Below, piece after piece: positions 57,450 to 64,000 of a stretch of 64,000 bases of DNA. The DNA is from Thalassobius sp002708925. GTDB taxonomy: Bacteria > Pseudomonadota > Alphaproteobacteria > Rhodobacterales > Rhodobacteraceae. A program made the translations under genes and the position numbers. The notes under the pieces are model-generated. The model searched no databases. It saw only the letters and a program-made list of their open reading frames with translations, and had not been told where the DNA came from. Positions within the stretch are counted from its first letter, which is position 1, and each line of letters begins with the position of its first letter. The DNA is taken from the NCBI RefSeq assembly GCF_049803795.1, contig NZ_JBNAGJ010000001.1, positions 682,001 to 746,000 of the forward strand, written 5' to 3'.

Positions 57450-57488
57450 GGGGCTGGTGATGGGGGCGGGCCATCCGGTCCGTCCCAG

Positions 57489-57559
57489 GGCGCGCGCCGT
57501 CGGAAGTGAGGCGTTGTCTAGCTGCTCCCTCCGTCCGAGCAACGCGGATGGCGCGCGCC
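57489..57559 (+). repeat. nested inverted repeats after the capsid gene
   Basis: GGCGCGCGCC at 57489 and 57550 can pair over 10 bp, and inside them GCGTTG (57511) pairs with CAACGC (57540). The result is a long stem-loop in the 150-base gap between g5 and g6. There is no T-run. It may shield the capsid message and reduce read-through so that capsid protein exceeds tail proteins. Confidence 0.5.
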
Positions 57560-57599
57560 TGACCCGATGGACGGGGACATGAAGATGCGGAGTTTTTCC

Positions 57600-58199
57600 A
57601 TGATGTTAGTCGAAGAGACCCAGGTGCCTCAGGCGGCGCTGCCGGTCGCGGATTTCAAGTCTCATCTGCGGCTGGGCAGCGGTTTCGCCGAGGACAGCGT
57701 GCAGGATGCCGTCCTGGAAAGCTTCCTGCGGGCGGCGATGGCGGCGGTCGAGGCGCGCACCGGTAAGGTGCTGATCGAGCGCGAGTTTTCCTGGACATTG
57801 AGCCACTGGCGCGATGCCTCGGGGCAGATTTTGCCGGTGGCGCCGGTCAGTGCGATTGCCGAAATGGTGCTGGTGGATCGCGCGGGCGATGAAACGGCGA
57901 TTGCGGCGGGGGCCTATCAGCTGCGCCCCGACCAGCAGCGGCCCCGGATCTGCCCGGTCGCCAGCCTGTTGCCGACGATCCCGACGAGGGGCTCGGTGCG
58001 GGTGCGGTTCCTGGCCGGCTATGGCCCGGACTGGTCCGATCTGCCGGCCGATCTGGCGCAGGCGGTGATGATGCTGGGCGCGCATTACTATGAATATCGC
58101 CACGAAACGGGCCTGTCGGGCCGCTGTATGCCCTTTGGCGTGACCAGCCTGCTGGAGCGTTACCGCACGGTGCGCGTTTTCGCCGGGAGAGCATCATGA
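57600..58199 (+). CDS. GTA g6, head-tail connector
   Basis: A 199-residue protein of the phage gp6/gp15-like connector group. The conserved LRLGSGFAEDSVQDAVLESF start (DNA-packaging protein family), AVEARTGKVLIEREFSWTL, and AVMMLGAHYYEYRHE helix are typical. It joins the portal to the tail. Start taken at ATG with GGAG 8 bases upstream; in-frame ATGs 21 and 33 bases earlier are less likely. It overlaps g7 by 4 bases. Confidence 0.88.
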   Translation: MMLVEETQVPQAALPVADFKSHLRLGSGFAEDSVQDAVLESFLRAAMAAVEARTGKVLIEREFSWTLSHWRDASGQILPVAPVSAIAEMVLVDRAGDETAIAAGAYQLRPDQQRPRICPVASLLPTIPTRGSVRVRFLAGYGPDWSDLPADLAQAVMMLGAHYYEYRHETGLSGRCMPFGVTSLLERYRTVRVFAGRAS

Positions 58200-58534
58200 A
58201 AGCCCCGCGCCTGAACAGGGCGCTGGCGCTGGAAGAGCCGGTTTCCGTCGCGGATGGCTCGGGGGGGTACACCCAGAGCTGGACCGTGCTGGGCCATCTG
58301 TGGGCCGAGGTATCGTTCCGCTCGGGGCGCGAAACCGAGGCAGGGGGCGGGGCGCGTTCGCTGGCGTCCTATCGGATCACGGTACGCGGCGCGCCGACAG
58401 GATCAACCATGCGCCCGCGCCCTGACCAGCGCTTTCGCGAAGGGGATCGCGTGTATCGCATTCTCTCGGTCGGGGAAAAAGACCCCGAGGGCCGGTTCCT
58501 GACCTGTATCGCACAAGAGGAGGCCGCAGCATGA
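58196..58534 (+). CDS. GTA g7, head closure/head-tail adaptor
   Basis: A 112-residue beta-rich protein like phage head-completion proteins. Marks: DGSGGYTQSWTVLGHLWAEV, SYRITVRGAPTGSTMRPRPDQRF-type strand (here SYRITVRGAPTGS), and the VYRILSVGEKDPEGRFLTC end. It seals the head after packaging. Both ends overlap neighbours by 4 bases. Confidence 0.9.
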   Translation: MKAPRLNRALALEEPVSVADGSGGYTQSWTVLGHLWAEVSFRSGRETEAGGGARSLASYRITVRGAPTGSTMRPRPDQRFREGDRVYRILSVGEKDPEGRFLTCIAQEEAAA

Positions 58535-58941
58535 GCTATGCAATGGCAGCCGCGCTGCAAGGCGCCGTTTATCAGGCCCTGCTGGCCGATGCGGGCGTTC
58601 AGGCGCTGGTGGGAACGGATGTGTTTGACGCGGTGCCCTCGGGCATTGTGCCGGACACTTACGTCAGCCTGGGGCCGGAACTGGTGCGGGATCGTTCGGA
58701 CAAAACCAGCGCCGGGGCCGAGCATGAATTCACGGTGACGGTGTTCACCACCGAGGCGGGCTTTGCCCAGGCCAAGGACTGCGCGGCGGCGATCTGCGAT
58801 GCGCTGGTGGATGCGGAACTGACCCTGAGCCGCGGCCACCTGGTGGCCCTGAATTTCTACAAGGCGCAGGCGTTGCGCGAACAGAAGGGCGCGGCCCGCA
58901 GGATCGACCTGAAATTCCGCGCTCGTGTCGAAGATAACTGA
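58531..58941 (+). CDS. GTA g8, DUF3168 tail-completion protein
   Basis: A 136-residue DUF3168 protein: AALQGAVYQALLADAGVQAL at the start, VPSGIVPDTYVSLGPE-like turn (here DAVPSGIVPDTYVSLG), HEFTVTVFTTEAGFAQAK, and LDLKFRARVED-type end (here IDLKFRARVED). Phage relatives form the tail terminator ring at the head-tail joint. Confidence 0.9.
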   Translation: MSYAMAAALQGAVYQALLADAGVQALVGTDVFDAVPSGIVPDTYVSLGPELVRDRSDKTSAGAEHEFTVTVFTTEAGFAQAKDCAAAICDALVDAELTLSRGHLVALNFYKAQALREQKGAARRIDLKFRARVEDN

Positions 58942-58962
58942 ATTTTCCCAAAGGAGTGAGAC

Positions 58963-59379
58963 ATGGCTGCTCAGAATGGCAAGGATCTGTTGATCAAGGT
59001 GGACCTGACCGGGGACGGTTCGTTCGCCACTATTGCGGGGCTGCGCGCCACGCGGGTGAGTTTCAACGCCGAAAGCGTGGATGTCACCAGTCTGGAAAGC
59101 CAGGGAGGCTGGCGCGAATTGCTGGGGGGCGCGGGGGTGAAATCCGCGCAGATCTCGGGGTCGGGGGTGTTCAAGGACGCCAATACCGATGAACGCGCGC
59201 GGCAGATTTTCTTTGATGGGGAAACGCCCGATTTCCAGGTGATCATCCCCGATTTCGGCGTGGTCGAGGGCGCGTTCCAGATCACCTCGATCGAATATTC
59301 GGGCAGCCATAATGGCGAGGCGACCTATGAAATGGCCATGGCCTCGGCCGGGGCGCTGAGCTTCACGGCGGATAGCTAA
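58963..59379 (+). CDS. GTA g9, major tail tube protein
   Basis: A 138-residue protein of the TP901-1 major tail family: GKDLLIKVDLTGDGSFATIA at the start, SVDVTSLESQGGWRELL near residue 45, and YEMAMASAGALSF at the end. It stacks into the tail tube. AAGGAGTGAG precedes the ATG. Confidence 0.93.
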   Translation: MAAQNGKDLLIKVDLTGDGSFATIAGLRATRVSFNAESVDVTSLESQGGWRELLGGAGVKSAQISGSGVFKDANTDERARQIFFDGETPDFQVIIPDFGVVEGAFQITSIEYSGSHNGEATYEMAMASAGALSFTADS

Positions 59380-59380
59380 G

Positions 59381-59704
59381 ATGGCGAACCCCTGGGCAGG
59401 CGAGGTGGCGCTGGTCATGGACGGCAAACGCCGGGTGCTGAAGCTGACGCTGGGTGCCTTGGCCGAGCTGGAAACCGCGCTGGAAACCGAAACGCTGGTG
59501 GAACTGGTGGAGCGGTTCGAAGGGGGGCGGTTTTCATCGCGCGATGTGCTGCTGCTGCTGGCCGCAGGGCTGCGCGGCGGGGGCTGGGACGGTGAAACGG
59601 CCGAGCTGGCCCGCGCCGAGATCGAGGGCGGGCCGATGGCGGCGGCTCGGGTGGCGGCGGAATTGCTGGCCCGTGCCTTCACCGTTCCGGGCAGCGCGGC
59701 ATGA
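59381..59704 (+). CDS. GTA g10
   Basis: A 107-residue GTA-gp10 family protein: NPWAGEVALVMDGKRRVLKL, then a helical part with TLVELVERFEGGRFSSRDV. It shares the profile of phage tail-assembly chaperones such as lambda gpG. It starts 1 base after the g9 stop and overlaps g10.1 by 4 bases. Confidence 0.9.
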   Translation: MANPWAGEVALVMDGKRRVLKLTLGALAELETALETETLVELVERFEGGRFSSRDVLLLLAAGLRGGGWDGETAELARAEIEGGPMAAARVAAELLARAFTVPGSAA

Positions 59705-59910
59705 CCGGCTTTGACTGGCCCGCCCTGATGCGGGCGGGCCTTTACGGGCTGGGGCTGCAACCAGAGCAATTCTGGCGGCTGACCCCGGCGGAATTGCAGA
59801 TCCTTCTGGGTGCGGGCACAGGCCATGCGCCTTTGGGACGGGCGCGTCTGGACGAGCTGCTGGCAGCTTACCCGGACCGAAATGGAGAGTTGGACGATGG
59901 CGGAAATTGA
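59701..59910 (+). CDS. GTA g10.1, tail assembly chaperone-like
   Basis: A 69-residue protein (FDWPALMRAGLYGLGLQPEQ, then FWRLTPAELQILLG and LDELLAAYPD) of the rcc01693 type. With g10 it probably makes the two-part chaperone that guides tape-measure folding, analogous to lambda gpG/gpGT. Here it is encoded by overlap instead of a frameshift. It overlaps g11 by 14 bases. Confidence 0.85.
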   Translation: MTGFDWPALMRAGLYGLGLQPEQFWRLTPAELQILLGAGTGHAPLGRARLDELLAAYPDRNGELDDGGN

Positions 59911-60544
59911 CGGGCTGGACGGGCTTCAGGATCAGGTGGATGCGCTGGAGACCTCGTTGGGGACGGCGACGAACATGGCGGCCGGTTTCGAAAAGGAACT
60001 GCGCCGGGTGCAGGTCACGATGGGCGAAACCGCGCTGGATGTGGCGGCCCTGGAAAAAGGCATGAGCCGCGGCCTGCGCAAGGCTTTCGATGGGGTCATT
60101 CTGGATGGGATGAACCTGTCGGATGCGCTGCGCACGGTGGCGCAATCAATGATCAACACGGTGTATGCGGCGGCGGTCAAGCCGGTGACGGATCATCTGG
60201 GCACCACTCTGACGAATGTGATCACAGATATTTTGCCCTTCGCGAAGGGGGGATCGTTTTCGCAAGGACGGGTGATGCCCTTTGCCAACGGTGGGGTGGT
60301 CAGCGGGCCGACAACCTTTCCGATGCGCGGCGGCACTGGCCTGATGGGCGAGGCCGGACCCGAAGCGATCATGCCTCTGTCCCGGGGGGCGGATGGAAAA
60401 CTGGGCGTCCGGATGCAGGGGCAGAGCGCGACCACGGTGGTGATGAATATCTCGACCCCGGATGTCGAAGGTTTCCGCCGGTCTCAATCGCAAATCGCAG
60501 CGCAGATGGGGCGTGCCCTGGGGCGCGGCCAGCGCATCCGCTGA
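59897..60544 (+). CDS. GTA g11, tape measure protein
   Basis: A 215-residue protein, very short for a tape measure, matching the short GTA tail. The helical N-terminal part (LDGLQDQVDALETSLGTATN) is followed by ILDGMNLSDALRTVAQSMIN and the glycine-rich FAKGGSFSQGRVMPFANGGV region common to tail-tape proteins, then GLMGEAGPEAIMPLSRG. The ATG lies inside g10.1. Confidence 0.92.
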   Translation: MAEIDGLDGLQDQVDALETSLGTATNMAAGFEKELRRVQVTMGETALDVAALEKGMSRGLRKAFDGVILDGMNLSDALRTVAQSMINTVYAAAVKPVTDHLGTTLTNVITDILPFAKGGSFSQGRVMPFANGGVVSGPTTFPMRGGTGLMGEAGPEAIMPLSRGADGKLGVRMQGQSATTVVMNISTPDVEGFRRSQSQIAAQMGRALGRGQRIR

Positions 60545-60559
60545 TCGGAGGGATAGGAT

Positions 60560-61192
60560 ATGCAGTTTCACGAGGTAAGATTCCCCGCCAACCTGAGCTT
60601 TGGCGCCGTCGGCGGCCCCGAGCGGCGCACCGAGATTGTGACGCTTGTGAATGGCCACGAGGAACGCAACACGCCCTGGGCGCATTCGCGTCGGCATTAC
60701 GATGCGGGGATGGGGATGCGGTCCCTGGACGATGTGGAAACGCTGATCGGGTTCTTCGAGGCACGCCAGGGGCAGATGTTCGGGTTCCGCTGGAAAGACT
60801 GGTCGGATTTCAAATCCTGCCTGCCCTCGGCCGAGATCGGGTTCGCCGATCAGGTGATTGCCCTGGGCGACGGGGAAACGCTGGCATTTCAGCTGACCAA
60901 GACCTATCGCTCGGGCAGTTACACCTATGCGCGCCCCATCAAGAAACCCGTTTTGGGCACTGTCCGCATGGGCATCGAAGGGGATGAGCAAAAAGAGGGG
61001 GTGCACTATTGGGTGGATGTGACCACGGGGATGGTGACGTTTGCCGCCCCCCCCAATGAAGGGGACGAGATCACCGCCGGGTATGAATTCGACGTGCCGG
61101 TGCGCTTTGATACGGATCGTATCCGCTCGTCCGTGGCCAGTTTCCAGGCGGGCGAAGTGCCGGACGTTCCGGTGATCGAGGTGCGCGCATGA
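60560..61192 (+). CDS. GTA g12, distal tail protein (DUF2460)
   Basis: A 210-residue DUF2460 protein: HEVRFPANLSFGAVGGPERR at the start, FFEARQGQMFGFRWKDWSDF in the middle, and PNEGDEITAGYEFDVPVRFD toward the end. It forms the distal ring between tube and baseplate. AGGGATAGGA site upstream; overlaps g13 by 4 bases. Confidence 0.93.
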   Translation: MQFHEVRFPANLSFGAVGGPERRTEIVTLVNGHEERNTPWAHSRRHYDAGMGMRSLDDVETLIGFFEARQGQMFGFRWKDWSDFKSCLPSAEIGFADQVIALGDGETLAFQLTKTYRSGSYTYARPIKKPVLGTVRMGIEGDEQKEGVHYWVDVTTGMVTFAAPPNEGDEITAGYEFDVPVRFDTDRIRSSVASFQAGEVPDVPVIEVRA

Positions 61193-62067
61193 AACTGACA
61201 CAGGAATTACAGGCGCATCTGGCCAGCGGGGTGACGAGCTTGTGCCGTTGCTGGTCGGTCACGCGGGCGGATGGCACGGTGCTGGGCTTTACCGATCATG
61301 ATGGCGATCTGAGCTTTGACGGGGTGCGCTATCGCGCCGATACGGGGCTGACGGCGCTGGCCTTGCAGCAGGGCACAGGCCTGTCGGTGGACAATACCGA
61401 GGCGATGGGCGCGCTGTCGGATGCCTCGATCAGCGAGGCCGATATCGAGGCGGGCCGTTATGACGGTGCCGAGGTGCTGTGCTGGCTGGTCAACTGGGCC
61501 GATGTCAGCCAGAGGGCCTTGCAGTTTCGCGGCTCCATGGGCGAGCTGCGCCGCGCCGGCGGAGGGTTCGAGGCCGAACTGATGGGGCTGACCGATCAGA
61601 TGAACCGGCCTCAGGGGCGGGTGTTTCAGAAACCCTGCGGCGCGGTGTTGGGGGATGCGGCCTGCGGCAAGGATCTGACGGCGGCGGGTTATCGGGCCGA
61701 AGTGGCCGTCGCGCAGATTGAGACCACCCGGCTGGTATTCGATACGGTGCCGGGCTTCGATGCCGGCTGGTTCGAACGCGGTGTGCTTGAGGTGCTGGAC
61801 GGCGATGCGGCGGGGCTAAAGGGCGTTATCAAACGCGATGAGCCCCTGAACGGAGGCCGCGCCATCACCCTGTGGTCCGAACTGCGCGCTAGGGTACGAC
61901 CGGGCGATCTGGTGCGTCTGACGGCGGGCTGCGATAAACGCGCCGAAACCTGCCGGTTCAAGTTCGACAACCTGATCAATTTTCAGGGCTTTCCGGATAT
62001 TCCGGGGAATGACTGGACGACGGCGGTTCCGACGTCCTCGAACTCAGCCGGAGGAAGCCGCCGATGA
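61189..62067 (+). CDS. GTA g13, tail hub protein (DUF2163)
   Basis: A 292-residue DUF2163 protein: VTSLCRCWSVTRADGTVLGF near the start, GSMGELRRAGGGFEAELMGL in the middle, and the Cys-containing end RLTAGCDKRAETCRFKFDNL with FQGFPDIPGNDW. The conserved Cys around residues 150-265 bind an iron-sulfur cluster in structurally characterised GTA hubs, as I recall. Overlaps g14 by 4 bases. Confidence 0.93.
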   Translation: MKLTQELQAHLASGVTSLCRCWSVTRADGTVLGFTDHDGDLSFDGVRYRADTGLTALALQQGTGLSVDNTEAMGALSDASISEADIEAGRYDGAEVLCWLVNWADVSQRALQFRGSMGELRRAGGGFEAELMGLTDQMNRPQGRVFQKPCGAVLGDAACGKDLTAAGYRAEVAVAQIETTRLVFDTVPGFDAGWFERGVLEVLDGDAAGLKGVIKRDEPLNGGRAITLWSELRARVRPGDLVRLTAGCDKRAETCRFKFDNLINFQGFPDIPGNDWTTAVPTSSNSAGGSRR

Positions 62068-62501
62068 CCACCGCGATCGTAGAGGCCGCGCGCGCCTGGC
62101 TGGGCACGCCTTATCGTCATCAATGCAGCGTCAAGGGCGCGGGCACCGATTGCCTGGGGCTTTTGCGGGGGGTGTGGCGCGATGTGATCGGCCCCGAACC
62201 CGAAACCGTGCCGAACTATTCGCGCGACTGGTCCGAGCCGCAGGGAGAAGAGGCCCTGTGGGCCGCAGCCATCCGTCATCTGGTGCCCAAGGCGCCAGAG
62301 GACGAAGCGCCGGGCGATGTGCTGCTGTTCCGGATGCGGGACCGGGGCGTGGCCAAACATCTGGGGATCGCCGCTGAAATCGGGGATCGCCCAACATTCA
62401 TTCACGCGTATTCGGGCCATGCCGTGGTCGAAAGCCCGCTCAGCCAGCCCTGGCGGCGGCGCATTGTCGCCCGGTTCGCATTCCCGAAAGGAGAGAAGTG
62501 A
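62064..62501 (+). CDS. GTA g14, NlpC/P60 cell-wall peptidase
   Basis: A 145-residue peptidase: catalytic Cys in GAGTDCLGLLRGVWRDV near residue 31 and catalytic His in VAKHLGIAAEIGD near 100, in the NlpC/P60 arrangement of the TIGR02219 group. It opens the recipient's peptidoglycan during DNA delivery. It shares one base with the g15 start. Confidence 0.93.
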   Translation: MTTAIVEAARAWLGTPYRHQCSVKGAGTDCLGLLRGVWRDVIGPEPETVPNYSRDWSEPQGEEALWAAAIRHLVPKAPEDEAPGDVLLFRMRDRGVAKHLGIAAEIGDRPTFIHAYSGHAVVESPLSQPWRRRIVARFAFPKGEK

Positions 62502-64000
62502 TGGCGACAATTCTGCTATCGGCCGCAGGCTCGGCCGTCGGTTCCCAGATCGGGGGGACTGTTCTGGGCGGGCTGACGACCCAGGCATTCGGGCGGTTCG
62601 TTGGGGCCTCTTTGGGGCGGATGATCGATCAGAAACTGATGGGCACGGGCTCGGATGTGGTTGAAACGGGACGGGTGGACAGGTTCCGCCTGACCGGCTC
62701 GGGCGAGGGCGACCCGATCACGCGGGTCTATGGGCGGATGCGTGTCGGCGGGCAGGTGATCTGGGCCGCGCATTTTTCCGAAAGCGTCGAGACAACGGGC
62801 GGAAAGGGCGCTCCGACGGCCCCCAGAACGCGGGAATACAGCTATACCGTCAGCCTGGCGGTGGCGCTGTGTGAGGGTCTGATCGACGGTGTGGGCCGGA
62901 TCTGGGCGGACGGGACGGAAATAGCCCCCGCCGATCTGACGATGCGCGTCTATCCGGGGGATGACACGCAATTGCCCGATCCCAAGATGGAAGCCGTCGA
63001 AGGCGCAGGGAGCGTGCCGGCCTATCGCGGTACGGCCTATGTGGTCTTCGAGGATCTGGACCTGTCGCAATTCGGCAACCGGGTGCCTCAGTTCTCGTTC
63101 GAGGTGCTGCGCGCTGATCCGGTTCACACTGGTACCGATCTGGCGGAACCGGCGCGCGCTGTCAAAGGCGTGGCCTTGATCCCTGGGACGGGGGAATACG
63201 CGCTGGCCACGCAGCCGGCGGTGATCGAATACGGCCGTGGCTCGAACAAGACGGTGAATATGAACGCGCCCTCGGGCAAGGTGGATTTCCTGACCTCGGT
63301 CGATCAGCTGGAACAAGAGCTGCCGGACTGTCAGGCCGTGTCGCTGATTGTCAGCTGGTTCGGCAATGATCTGCGCTGCGGGGAATGCGACGTGCGCCCC
63401 ATGGTGGAACAGGCCGAGTATGACGCCGAAGACATGCCCTGGACGGTCTCGGGGCTGGAGCGGGACCAGGCCGAGGTGATCCCCAAGCTGGACGATCGCA
63501 CGGTCTATGGTGGCACGCCCACGGATCAGTCGGTGATCCAGGCGTTAAGCGAGATGAACTCACGCGGGAAACGGGTGATGTTCTATCCTTTCCTGCTGAT
63601 GGATCAGCTTGCGGGGAATGCGCTGCCCGATCCCTATGGCGGGGACGAGCAGGCCGTGCTGCCCTGGCGGGGGCGGATCACGGGGGCTCTGGCGCCGGGG
63701 CAGGTGGGTACGCCCGATGGCACGGCGGCGGCGGATGCGCAGGTGGCTGCTTTCTTCGGGACGGCGGTGGCCAGCGATTTCGCGATTGTAAACGGCGAAG
63801 TCGTGTATAGCGGCCCGGCGGAATGGTCCTATCGCCGGTTCATCTTGCATAACGCGGCGCTGTGCGCAGCGGCGGGCGGGGTGGATGCCTTCTGTATCGG
63901 ATCAGAGATGCGCGCGCTGACGCAATTGCGCGGCGCGGCGGGGTTTCCTGCGGTACAGGCGCTGCGTGATCTAACGGCTGAGGTACGCGCGCTGCTGGGT
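62501..64000 (+). CDS. GTA g15, large baseplate/fibre protein, N-terminal part
   Basis: The first 500 codons are in the window and the frame is open at the right edge; homologues run to about 1,300 residues. It starts ATILLSAAGSAVGSQIGG, followed by the tail-hub domain (VYGRMRVGGQVIWAAHFSES, then YSYTVSLAVALCEGLIDGVG). From about residue 270 comes the TIM-barrel-like glycoside-hydrolase domain (VSLIVSWFGNDLRCGECDV, then FCIGSEMRALTQLRG). It is the central tail-tip protein that contacts the recipient surface. GGAGAG precedes the ATG. Confidence 0.93.
   Translation, partial: MATILLSAAGSAVGSQIGGTVLGGLTTQAFGRFVGASLGRMIDQKLMGTGSDVVETGRVDRFRLTGSGEGDPITRVYGRMRVGGQVIWAAHFSESVETTGGKGAPTAPRTREYSYTVSLAVALCEGLIDGVGRIWADGTEIAPADLTMRVYPGDDTQLPDPKMEAVEGAGSVPAYRGTAYVVFEDLDLSQFGNRVPQFSFEVLRADPVHTGTDLAEPARAVKGVALIPGTGEYALATQPAVIEYGRGSNKTVNMNAPSGKVDFLTSVDQLEQELPDCQAVSLIVSWFGNDLRCGECDVRPMVEQAEYDAEDMPWTVSGLERDQAEVIPKLDDRTVYGGTPTDQSVIQALSEMNSRGKRVMFYPFLLMDQLAGNALPDPYGGDEQAVLPWRGRITGALAPGQVGTPDGTAAADAQVAAFFGTAVASDFAIVNGEVVYSGPAEWSYRRFILHNAALCAAAGGVDAFCIGSEMRALTQLRGAAGFPAVQALRDLTAEVRALLG

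Larger units (their letters stand above)
52574..64000 (+). mobile_element. gene transfer agent (GTA) structural cluster, g1 to g15 (g15 partial)
   Basis: Seventeen plus-strand genes match the order of the Rhodobacter capsulatus GTA head-tail cluster. They run terminase small, terminase large, portal, a small head protein, protease, capsid, head-tail adaptors, tail tube, g10, chaperone-like g10.1, tape measure, distal tail, hub, NlpC/P60 peptidase and the large baseplate/fibre protein. No integrase, lysogeny or replication genes are present, as expected for a domesticated particle that packages random host DNA. All frames are intact, and spacing is tight with many ATGA overlaps. Confidence 0.93.

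Noticed and set aside
1..64000. CRISPR array or Cas genes
   Set aside because: No set of regularly spaced direct repeats and no Cas-like motifs were seen on either strand.

Overview
The window looks like chromosome from an alphaproteobacterium of the Rhodobacterales (Rhodobacteraceae, roseobacter-type). It is GC-rich throughout. It carries NDUFA12, DUF2155, DUF2312 and DUF6691 genes, a LuxI/LuxR-type pair, the carboxynorspermidine route to polyamines, and a gene transfer agent (GTA) head-tail cluster in the Rhodobacter capsulatus order. No search could be run; all family names are recognised by eye from motifs and gene order.

Layout. 0-5.3 kb: tail of a RidA-like gene, NDUFA12, mlaD, a DUF2155 envelope protein, then on the minus strand accB-accC-aat and a PAS-LuxR regulator, divergent from a helix-hairpin-helix protein with a histone-H1-like lysine tail. 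5.3-10.7 kb: a complete branched-chain/amide-type ABC importer operon (binding protein, livH, livM, livG, livF). 10.9-15.6 kb: an ScfR/RamB-like regulator, a receiver-only response regulator, a small membrane protein and a symporter-histidine kinase fusion, which look like one sensing module for a small carbon source. 15.7-17 kb: an orphan FliM/FliN-type protein. 17-19.3 kb: a four-gene sulfide/persulfide operon. 19.4-25.5 kb: housekeeping and hypothetical genes, including a bifunctional beta-oxidation protein with a damaged dehydrogenase site and an orphan ferric-type ABC permease. 25.5 kb: tRNA-Thr(TGT).

The stretch from 25.6 to 29.5 kb is a decayed phage/plasmid-like element beside that tRNA. 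It holds a truncated terminase ATPase, a Zn-ribbon protein, two tandem terminase-small-like paralogues with a primase/helicase fragment wedged between them, and shards of other genes. 30.5-35.7 kb is the most interesting unit: five genes that together predict a transmembrane electron conduit. They encode a cytosolic FAD/NAD domain fused to a BFD-type iron-sulfur domain and a two-haem membrane domain, an 11-haem periplasmic cytochrome, a DUF3365 haem protein, a mono-haem cytochrome c and a globin.

35.9-52 kb returns to core functions: trigger factor, a divergent LuxI-like synthase with its LuxR, rpsF-rpsR-rplI, two YceI proteins (one fused to cytochrome b561), fabD-fabG-acpP-fabF-mltG interrupted by a minus-strand membrane PilZ protein, and a carboxynorspermidine dehydrogenase/decarboxylase pair. 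From 52.4 kb to the right edge runs the GTA cluster g1-g15 (g15 cut by the window). It is preceded by a cloverleaf-forming repeat and by a leader that contains a promoter and, before g1, an intrinsic-terminator-like hairpin.
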